DNA of 64,000 nt from Cellvibrionales bacterium UBA4451 (GTDB lineage Bacteria > Pseudomonadota > Gammaproteobacteria > Pseudomonadales > Porticoccaceae), in contig DGPB01000016.1 of the NCBI GenBank assembly GCA_002390285.1, forward strand, positions 124,001 through 188,000, read 5' to 3'. Shown one piece after another: positions 1 through 8,100 of this stretch; the stretch's first letter is position 1, and the number at the start of each line of letters is the position of its first letter. A program made the translations under genes and the position numbers. Under the pieces are notes generated by a model. The model searched no databases and had not been told where the DNA came from. It worked only from the letters and a program-made list of their open reading frames with translations.

Positions 1-897
1 TTTTTGTGAGCGGTCAATCTCCCTGGCGCAGGTGGGGCTAGTGACATTAATTTCGGTGAGATAATTGCCGATCACATCTAGCCCAGCGAATAATATCGAT
101 TTTTCTTTCAGCACAGGGCCGACTTGCTGTGCAATCCATCGATCCCGTTCACTCAATGGCTGAACTACCCCGGTGCCGCCCACAGCAAGGTTGCCGCGAA
201 TGTCACCTTCGGGCGGAATTCGGGCGAGGCAATAAGGGATGGGCTCACCATCAACCATGAGGATTCGCTTGTCACCATTAGCAATATCAGGAATAAATTT
301 TTGCGCCATGATAGTTCGTGTGCCATCGATGGTCAGCGTTTCAATAATAACGTTTAGGTTGGGGTCGTCTTCGCGGACTTGGAACACGGCGGTGCCACCC
401 ATGCCGTCCAGAGGTTTGAAAACCACGTTGCCATGAGTCTTGTGAAATTGTTTCAGCCGCTTAGCATCACGGCTTACCAGCAGTGGAGGCGTGCATTCAG
501 GGAAGAGGGTGGCAAAAACCTTCTCATTACAGTCCCGCAGGCTTTGTGGTTTGTTAATGACCAGTGAGCCAGATTTTTCTGCGGCCTCAAGAATATACGT
601 GGAATAGATATATTCACTGTCGAATGGCGGGTCTTTGCGCATTAACAGTACATCTAGCTCGGATAGCGATTGAAGCCGAGGCTCTCCCAGCGTGTACCAG
701 TTTTCTACATCATCTCTGACCTGGAGGGATCTGAGGGTGGCAACCGGCGCACTATTTTCTAGTGCTAAGTCTGACTGCTCCATATACATCAGCTGCCAGC
801 CCCGGTTTTGGGCGGCCAGCAGAAGCGCCAGAGTTGTATCTTTTTTTACATTGATATTACTTATGGGATCCATGACAACCCCGAGAGTTCTCGTCAT
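1..897 (-). CDS. gshB: Glutathione synthetase, 3' end missing
   Basis: Cytoplasmic ATP-grasp ligase that joins gamma-glutamylcysteine and glycine, the second step of glutathione synthesis. The frame reads from ATG at 897 (MTRTLGVVMDPI) and stays open to the window edge, giving 299 codons; the family is about 315 residues, so only the last 15-20 residues are missing. Seen: the VVFKPLDGMGG ATP-grasp segment, then RTIMAQKFIPDI, and IRGNLAVGG near the end. AGGT lies about 8 bases upstream of the start. It is divergent from pilG, the same neighbour as in Pseudomonas. The 238 bp between them must hold both promoters, but I could not assign clear -35/-10 pairs. Confidence 0.95.
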   Translation of the reverse strand, partial: MTRTLGVVMDPISNINVKKDTTLALLLAAQNRGWQLMYMEQSDLALENSAPVATLRSLQVRDDVENWYTLGEPRLQSLSELDVLLMRKDPPFDSEYIYSTYILEAAEKSGSLVINKPQSLRDCNEKVFATLFPECTPPLLVSRDAKRLKQFHKTHGNVVFKPLDGMGGTAVFQVREDDPNLNVIIETLTIDGTRTIMAQKFIPDIANGDKRILMVDGEPIPYCLARIPPEGDIRGNLAVGGTGVVQPLSERDRWIAQQVGPVLKEKSILFAGLDVIGNYLTEINVTSPTCAREIDRSQK

Positions 898-1135
898 AAC
901 TGTTACCTGTATCACGCCACGAGGGGCGACTTGTTAATATGATTGTATACCGAGTGTTCGTGATTAATGCTTGTAACTTACGGGGAGAGGCTCAAGAAGA
1001 CAACGGGCATTAGGAAAAACAGTTCCCACGTTTCAGGGTTATTGGTCAGATATAGATTAAACTTGATGGTTGTGTTAAATAAGGTTCTGCTGGGAAATAC
1101 CGGTTGGGCATAATCACAAGGCGGGACATGCAAGA

Positions 1136-1540
1136 ATGGAAGAGCATCTGAAGGGCCTCAGGGTAATGGTTATCGATGATAGCAACACCATCAGGCGTAC
1201 GGCGGAAACGCTACTGACTAAAGCGGGTTGTGATGTTATTACAGCAACCGATGGATTTGATTCGCTCTCTAAGATTGCAGACAAAAGCCCGGAGGTGATT
1301 TTTGTGGATATTATGATGCCGCGCTTAGATGGTTATCAGACCTGCGCTCTGATCAAGAACAATAGTCAGTATAAGCACACCCCCGTAATTATGCTGTCAA
1401 GTAAGGATGGGCTTTTCGACAAAGCTAAAGGCCGTATAGTCGGCGCTGATGATTATCTTACAAAGCCTTTCAGTAAGGCTGAACTATTTGAAGTGCTTGA
1501 GAAGTTTTCATCGAGAACTGGTACAGACACTCAAACCTAA
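1136..1540 (+). CDS. pilG: Twitching motility response regulator PilG
   Basis: Single-domain CheY-like receiver of 134 residues, the output regulator of the Pil-Chp system that promotes type IV pilus extension. The receiver fold is complete: acidic pair in MVIDDS, phospho-acceptor Asp in VIFVDIMMPRLDGY, Ser/Thr switch in VIMLSS and Lys in YLTKPF. The sequence closely resembles Pseudomonas PilG (NTIRRTAETLL, QTCALIKNNS). First gene of the pilGHIJ-chpA-chpC run. A purine-rich AAGG lies rather far upstream of the ATG, so the start rests mainly on family alignment of the MEEHLKGL N-terminus. Confidence 0.95.
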   Translation: MEEHLKGLRVMVIDDSNTIRRTAETLLTKAGCDVITATDGFDSLSKIADKSPEVIFVDIMMPRLDGYQTCALIKNNSQYKHTPVIMLSSKDGLFDKAKGRIVGADDYLTKPFSKAELFEVLEKFSSRTGTDTQT

Positions 1541-1569
1541 CATTATTATTCACCCACATGGGGGAGAGT

Positions 1570-1932
1570 ATGGCAACAGTACTGATCGTTGACGATTCGC
1601 CGACTGAAATGCACCAGCTTGTGGGTCTATTGGAAAAAAATGGTTATACCGTGCTGGCGGCAGAAAGCGGTGAGCGGGGTGTAACGATTGCTAAAAGTGA
1701 GCAGCCGGACGCCATACTGATGGATATTGTTTTGCCTGGCTTGAACGGATTTCAGGCTACCCGGCAGTTAAATAAAGCTCGGGAAACTGAGCATATACCG
1801 GTAGTTATGGTGACGACCAAAGATCAAGAAACGGACAAGGTTTGGGGTATGCGTCAGGGAGCTAAAGCGTATCTTACCAAGCCCGTCAGTGAAAAAAGCC
1901 TGATCGATGTGCTAAAGGAGGTGATTGGCTGA
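1570..1932 (+). CDS. pilH: Twitching motility response regulator PilH
   Basis: Second stand-alone CheY-like receiver of the Pil-Chp pathway, 120 residues, linked in Pseudomonas to pilus retraction or to acting as a phosphate sink opposing PilG. Seen: VLIVDDSPTEMHQL, phospho-Asp in ILMDIVLPGLNGF, Thr in VVMVTTKD, Lys in AYLTKPVS. I chose the ATG at 1570 because GGGGAGAG lies directly before it; an in-frame ATG at 1558 would precede that ribosome binding site. It follows pilG by 29 bases and precedes pilI by 20, so all three are probably one transcript. Confidence 0.94.
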   Translation: MATVLIVDDSPTEMHQLVGLLEKNGYTVLAAESGERGVTIAKSEQPDAILMDIVLPGLNGFQATRQLNKARETEHIPVVMVTTKDQETDKVWGMRQGAKAYLTKPVSEKSLIDVLKEVIG

Positions 1933-1952
1933 ATGCTGATCACTAATAAGGA

Positions 1953-2492
1953 ATGACCAAGCGCAGCTCAGCATTTGACACACTTCTTTCCCTGTCACGG
2001 CAGTTTACTGAAACCGCCCGTGGGTTGCCTGCACAGGAAGATATTGTGCCTACACGAAAAGTGGCCTGCTTTTCAATCCTAGGTGTACATTTGGCTATGG
2101 CGCTTGAAGAGCTGACTGAAATTATAGAGCTGCCGCAATGTACACGATTACCCCGAGTAAACACTTGGGTGTTGGGGGTGGCAAATTTGCGTGGACGGTT
2201 GTTGCCGGTGATTAATCTTGCCGAGTTTCTTGGCGGCGCTCTCTTTGCGCCCCCCAAAGCCCAGCGTGTTTTGGTCATTGATATGATGGGGGTTTTCGTG
2301 GGTCTGGTTGTTGATCAGGTTTATGATATGCGCCATTTCGGGATTGATACATTTCAGCAACAGCTTGAAGGTGTCCCAGAAGTGCTTTCCCCCTACGCAG
2401 AAGGGGGGTTTGTGCAATCGGATAAAACCTGGATTTTACTGCGCCCTGGTCAGTTGATAAGTGACCAATGCTTCATGGAGGTGGCCGTTTAG
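1953..2492 (+). CDS. pilI: CheW-like adaptor PilI
   Basis: CheW-type coupling protein of 179 residues that links the receptor PilJ to the kinase ChpA at the inner membrane. A CheW SH3-like fold covers about residues 33-170; the markers are FSILGVHLAMALEELTEIIE, the conserved VANLRGRLLPVINLAEFLG and the C-terminal WILLRPGQLISDQ. Short distances to pilH upstream and pilJ downstream (72 bp) support one operon. Length and order match Pseudomonas pilI. Confidence 0.93.
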   Translation: MTKRSSAFDTLLSLSRQFTETARGLPAQEDIVPTRKVACFSILGVHLAMALEELTEIIELPQCTRLPRVNTWVLGVANLRGRLLPVINLAEFLGGALFAPPKAQRVLVIDMMGVFVGLVVDQVYDMRHFGIDTFQQQLEGVPEVLSPYAEGGFVQSDKTWILLRPGQLISDQCFMEVAV

Positions 2493-2564
2493 TCGGTTCA
2501 TCGTTTAGATATTCCTTAGAATTGCTGGGATGCACCAGCATCACTTGCTCGGAGTGAGATTAAG

Positions 2565-5051
2565 ATGAAAACTGGAAGTCAGAGACAAAAAACTAATTCA
2601 TCAATGGTAGTGCTGTCAGTGTTGCTTGCCTTCGTGATTATTTTTCTTGGTTATAATTTATTGACGGTCTTCCAGCAGGCCTCAAGAGATCAAGAAAACC
2701 TACAGCTAGCATCGGAGATGAGGGCGCTGTCCTATAGGCTGGTAGGTTTGTCTCGTGAGTCAACTGCGGGCCAAGAAATAGCATTTGGTGAGCTGCAAAA
2801 TGTAGTAGATCAAATGCAAAAAAGTTGGAGTACGCTCAATGCCAACTTATCTGCCGGGACGCCCTCAGCACAACTGGTTAGCTTGGAAGATGCTTGGAAT
2901 AAAGCGCGTGAAAATGCTCAAACTATTATCAAGAATAAAGAAACGGTCATTTTTCTTAATCAAGTTGCCGCGACGCTGAATGAAACATTGCCAGAGCTGC
3001 AACAGGAGCATACTCAAGTTGTTGAGATTTTACTGGCAAACAGGGCGCCTGCCGAGCAGGTAGCCGTCGCCCAGGCTCAATCTTGGCGGGCAGAACGGAT
3101 TGGCCGCAATGTAGATAAAATGCTGGCCGGCGGTACCGATGCCGAAATCTCAGCAGAACAGTTTACCAGTGATGCAAATCTATTTGGGCGAGTGCTTGAG
3201 GGGATGAAAACGGGTAATTCTCAGCTCGGTATTAGCCGGGTAACGGGGGTACAGGTGAAGGCTAGCCTTGAGAGCATTACCAAACGTTTCGCATTTGTGA
3301 GTAGCTCTATCCAAGAGATTTTTGAGGCGACGCCGGCGCTCTTTAGTGCTCGTCAGGCAAATAATGAAATTCTTGATGAATCCCCCATTTTACAAGAGCA
3401 AATTAGTCAGCTGTCTGATGTGATTGCGGCGCCACCTGAGAGCCTTGGGCTTTCTTATCAGACGGCATTGTATGCGGGTGTCTTTGGTGTGATTTTGATG
3501 GCGCTGATGGGTGTACTAATTTCAGCTGAAACTCGTCGACGCTTAAGTGAAACGGCAACGGCAAATGAACATAACCAGGAGGCTATTTTGCGGTTGTTGG
3601 ATGAAATTGCCGGCCTTGGTGAGGGTGATCTCACCAAACATGCAACAGTAACTGAGGATTTCACGGGAGCGATTGCTGACTCGATTAACTATACGATCGA
3701 TCAATTGAGAATTCTGGTCGCCCAGATTCAGGATACCTCTGAGAATGTTTCGGCAGCCGCTAATGAAACCAGAGCTACCGCGTTGCAATTGGCGGAAGCC
3801 TCTGAGCACCAAGCAAAAGAGATTGCAGGCGCTTCTGCGGCGACCAACGAAATGGCGATAGCCATTGATCAGGTTTCTGCTAATTCTTCCGAATCAGCCA
3901 TGGTGGCGGAGAAATCGGTGTCGATTGCTAAAAAAGGCGCTGAGGTTGTACAGAATACGATAGCTGGCATGGATACTATTCGTGAACAGATTCAGGATAC
4001 CTCAAAGCGGATTAAGCAGCTGGGTGAAAGCTCCCAAGAGATTGGCGATATCGTATCGCTGATTAATGATATTGCTGATCAGACAAATATTCTGGCACTT
4101 AATGCGGCTATTCAAGCATCGATGGCGGGTGATGCCGGTCGAGGTTTTGCGGTAGTAGCCGACGAAGTGCAGCGTCTAGCAGAACGTTCCGCTGCGGCTA
4201 CTAAGCAGATTGCCTCCCTAGTGAAAACGATTCAGACCGATACCAATGAAGCAGTGACCTCAATGGAGCAAACAACCGCTGAGGTTGTAAAAGGTGCTGA
4301 ACGAGCACATGCCGCCGGTGGCGCACTGGAAGAAATTAAAACAGTTTCTGCAGATTTAGCAGCACTGATTCAGGATATTTCTACGACGGCTAGCCATCAG
4401 TCTACTACCGCGGGTCATATCTCCAGCACCATGAATGTCATTCAGGACATCACCTCTCAAACACTCTCTGGTACTAACAATACAGCCCACTCCACGGGTG
4501 AGCTGGCTGAGCTGGCGATCGAGCTTAGGAACTCTGTCTCCGGCTTCAAACTCCCTGCATCTATGGAACAGCAAGAGCCCGAGGCGGATGATGTTGGTTT
4601 TTCCTATGATGAGTTCTTGGGGGTGGAAGAGGACATAACCTTTGATGAGGCTGTAGACGAAGAACCTATTGATCAAGACATCGTTTCTGAGGATGAAGAG
4701 GATCCCTCTAGTGATGAAGCTGCACAGGACAAGTCGCCAGTAAAGAGTAATGGCTTGTCGGAAGATGAGGCGGCGATGGTTGATAGGGCGCTGCACCGTA
4801 TTGATGAGTCCAGTGAGGATGCTGAAGGAATTAGCAAGGTATTAGAAGAGGCGGAAGCCGCTCACGCTGCTCTCGAGTCAGACCTTGGGTTGGGTGAAGA
4901 TGAATCTTCAATAGAAGATGGTCTCATGGAGCAATTACTGGCTGATGATTATTCTGAGGTTGAGTCCACTGAAGGCGAGCTTAGTCTGGATGATACTGAT
5001 TTTGACCGTTCTGACAATGAAGAGAAAAAAGACCCGGTAACCGAGAGGTAA
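2565..5051 (+). CDS. pilJ: Methyl-accepting chemotaxis receptor PilJ with acidic tail
   Basis: Inner-membrane chemoreceptor of the Pil-Chp system, 828 residues. TM1 is at about 16-37 (VLLAFVIIFLGYNLL), a periplasmic region at about 38-300 carries PilJ-type sensor sequence, and TM2 is at about 302-323. HAMP and a long coiled coil follow, with the signalling hairpin near residue 505 (DQTNILALNAAIQ, then GRGFAVVADEVQRLAERS). After GFKLPASM at about residue 663 the protein carries some 160 extra residues very rich in Asp and Glu, ending EEKKDPVTER. Pseudomonas PilJ is about 680 residues and lacks this tail. No CheR-docking pentapeptide is seen at the C-terminus. Upstream neighbour is pilI; chpA follows directly because pilK is absent. 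Confidence 0.93.
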   Translation: MKTGSQRQKTNSSMVVLSVLLAFVIIFLGYNLLTVFQQASRDQENLQLASEMRALSYRLVGLSRESTAGQEIAFGELQNVVDQMQKSWSTLNANLSAGTPSAQLVSLEDAWNKARENAQTIIKNKETVIFLNQVAATLNETLPELQQEHTQVVEILLANRAPAEQVAVAQAQSWRAERIGRNVDKMLAGGTDAEISAEQFTSDANLFGRVLEGMKTGNSQLGISRVTGVQVKASLESITKRFAFVSSSIQEIFEATPALFSARQANNEILDESPILQEQISQLSDVIAAPPESLGLSYQTALYAGVFGVILMALMGVLISAETRRRLSETATANEHNQEAILRLLDEIAGLGEGDLTKHATVTEDFTGAIADSINYTIDQLRILVAQIQDTSENVSAAANETRATALQLAEASEHQAKEIAGASAATNEMAIAIDQVSANSSESAMVAEKSVSIAKKGAEVVQNTIAGMDTIREQIQDTSKRIKQLGESSQEIGDIVSLINDIADQTNILALNAAIQASMAGDAGRGFAVVADEVQRLAERSAAATKQIASLVKTIQTDTNEAVTSMEQTTAEVVKGAERAHAAGGALEEIKTVSADLAALIQDISTTASHQSTTAGHISSTMNVIQDITSQTLSGTNNTAHSTGELAELAIELRNSVSGFKLPASMEQQEPEADDVGFSYDEFLGVEEDITFDEAVDEEPIDQDIVSEDEEDPSSDEAAQDKSPVKSNGLSEDEAAMVDRALHRIDESSEDAEGISKVLEEAEAAHAALESDLGLGEDESSIEDGLMEQLLADDYSEVESTEGELSLDDTDFDRSDNEEKKDPVTER

Positions 5052-5059
5052 GCCAGGAG

Positions 5060-5140
5060 ATGTCTGGTCTAGACGAAAATGTCAGCGGTACAAGTTTTGC
5101 CGTCAGAGTGGTGTTGTTATCTCGGTGCGCTGATGTATGA
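5060..5140 (+). other. 26-codon ORF in the place of pilK
   Basis: Short reading frame starting MSGLDENVSG and ending RCADV, lying between pilJ and chpA where Pseudomonas carries the methyltransferase pilK. AGGAG touches the ATG directly, which is too close for good initiation. It may be chance, or the remnant of a deleted pilK N-terminus; I cannot align it to PilK from memory. Nothing else is visible in the 117-base gap. Confidence 0.2.
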
Positions 5141-5168
5141 GCGAACTCAGTAGAGTAGAAGGTAATTG

Positions 5169-8100
5169 ATGGAGTTAAGGGGACGGCTACAGGGGCTTGA
5201 ATGGCTAATCGACGAAGTCGAAGCTAGCCTGCATCAGGCCTATGAATCGCTGGAATCCTATCTTGTCGATCCGTCCGATGAGTCTCACATTCGTTTTTGT
5301 CTTAGCTATATTCATCAAGTACATGGCTCTCTAAAGATAGCCGAGTGCCACGGCCCACTTCTTCTGGCTGAAGAAATGGAGGAGTTGGCTGTGAGTATGC
5401 TGGAAGGGCGTACTCAAAATGTAGTAGATGCTTGTGATGTGATGGTGCAAGCAATACTCAAGTTGCCGGCCTACTTGCGGCAGGTAATGACCAGCCGACG
5501 AGATCAGCCTGAGATGCTCTTGTTGTTGCTCAATGAACTACGCGTTGTACGTGGTGAGTCTCTGGTGTCCGAAACGGTTTTTTTCACACCCCGGATGGAT
5601 GCTGCCCAAAAATTAAGTAAGCCCTACAATCGCCAGCCAGATCCAGTGCCCATGACCAACTTGCTGCGTAAATTGCGGCAAATGTATCAGTACGCATTGT
5701 TAGGGGTGGTCAAGGGTGAGAAGGTCGAAGAAAATTTTGGCTATCTCGACAAGGTTTTTTCTCGGTTAAAAGAGCTTAGCAAAGGTCTGCCTAGAGAACC
5801 CTTATGGACCGCGGTGCTAGCACTACTGGAAGGTATTGCAGCGAAGGAAATACCACTAGGGTATTCCGTCAAAATGCTATTGAGGGAGCTGGACGGTGAA
5901 ATACGCCAGCTCGCGCAAGAGGGTATTGACGGGTTATCTTTGCCGCTGCCTGAAATACTCCTTAAAAACATCCTGTTCTATATCGCCTATTCCCGCAGTG
6001 AGGCTCCCCGTGCCGTGTTAGTGCGGGCTGCCTATCACCTAGATGAATCCCTTCCCGAAGCATTGTTAGAAGATAGCGAGAATGGACTGTCGCCGATGTT
6101 TCACCCTGAGACGGCTCAGGCCATTGTGATGGCGTTGGATGAAGAGCTTGCCCAGGTTAAAGAGTGCCTAGACCGCTATACCATTGAAGGTGGAGATAAC
6201 AAGCAGTTACTGGATGATGCCGGTAATGGATTGCGACGAATCAGTGACTCTCTGGCGGTGGTGGGACGCGATGAACTTCGTGCTTCTATGGAAAGCGCGC
6301 GGGAGCAAATTCTTGCCTTCCGCAAGAATCCTTCAGGCGCCGCGAAGGACTGTTTGGTGCTGGTAGCAGCTCAGTTAGTAGAGGGAGAGGCTAGTCTGCA
6401 TGGCTGGCTAGATAACAATCGGCAACTTATTGAGGGGTCGGTAAATTCTGGGGAGATGCAGGTAGAGGTTAATCGAGCTCAAGAGGCATTGCTACATGAA
6501 GTCCAAAAGGGTCTCGAAACAACGAAAGAGGCCATTGTTGAATTTATTGCCTCCCAGTGGCACAGAGAAAATCTAGATGGTATACCAGAGTTGATCCTGG
6601 ATGTCCGCGGTGCCTTGAACATGGTGACGTTGCATCGAGCGGCAGCGGTGCTGGGTGCCTGTCACCGGTTCCTGGTAGCAGAGGTCTTGGCTGAAGATAA
6701 TGTCCCTAATTGGAATACGCTCGATGCCTTGGCCGACGCGATTACCAGCGTGGAATACTATCTTGAATACGTGGGTCGGAGGGATGAGCAGGCTGAGCAA
6801 ACAATACTCGGGCTAGCTGAGGAAGGGGTGGCCAAACTAGGGTACCCTGTTGAGGGTGATGTTCCTGCGGTGCCAACTGCAGAGCCCGAGCCACTTGTCC
6901 CCGCCATTGAAGATCCGTCAGTGGGCGTCTCTATAGAAGAGGATGATTTTGCTGACCAGGAAATTATCGGTATCTTTGTGGAAGAGGTGGCAGAGGTACT
7001 CGAGCATATTGAAAACGCCTATCTTCAATGGGTCGATAATCCAAAAGGTGAAGAGCCCCTAGTTGAAATCCGCCGTGGTTTTCATACTCTCAAAGGCAGT
7101 GGTCGAATGGTCGGTGCGGAAACCATTGGTAACCTGGCCTGGGCTGTTGAAAACCTGCTGAACAAGGTGATAGAAAATCGAGTAACCGTTACGCCAACCG
7201 TTATAGCTTTTGTAGATCTGGCACGTGAAGTGGTTCCAGAATTGTGTGAGGCATTCAGAAAAGATGTCAGTTATAGCCGGAGTGATTATGTGGCACAGTT
7301 GGTGGTTGCTGCGGATGCGCTTGCCCAAGGTGAAGAAACCGAACTGCCGGAAGTTACCGTTACTGAAGATGCTTCTCCGTCAGCCGCCGAGATGTCGATT
7401 CCAGAGAATATTGGGACCAAAGAGCCGATATTTACAGAATCGTCAGAATTAATGGTCATTTTTGCTGGTGAGGCCAAAGGGCACCTTCAAATGGTGCAGG
7501 ACTTTGTTGAGGCACAGCGCGCTGACGCGCCAGTTTATGCACCGCCGACAAGTATGGTTCAAAGTGCACTACATACGCTGAAAGGCAGTGCCCGCATGGC
7601 GGAGATCGAGCCTATAGGCGACCTTGTGACACCGTTAGAGCAATATGTCAGAGAGCTTTATACCTATCAGATTGATGTGGATAAAGATATTGTCGATTTA
7701 TTATCTGATGCGGTGGGTTACTGTCATCAGTCGATTGCGCCAATCGAGAGGCAGTTTCAAGTGGGAGCAATTCCCGAGCTGCCACAATTCCTGCGTCGAC
7801 TCGCAGAACTGAGCGCGCGTGCTGTAGACCCCATCCCTCACCAAGAGCAGAGAGAGCAACCTAGGGTTGATCCTGAATCACTTAACGTGCTTATGGTGGA
7901 AGGCCTTTCAGGTCTATTAAATGCGGATGACGGGTTGAGCCAATGGCAGCTACAGCCAGAGGAGCTGTCGGTATTAAGCTCATTGCGTAATGAGTTGGAT
8001 CAATTAGCGCCTGCTGCAGATAGAGCAGGAATTGAGGCTCTAAGCCGGTTGTCTCTGCTTCTGAGCAGGGTCTATAGCAATATCATTCAGGAACATCTGC

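Noticed and set aside
4356..4796. 146-codon frame antisense to the pilJ 3' part
   Set aside because: Mirror of a strong coding sequence with biased codons; peptide is Arg/His-rich with no family resemblance.
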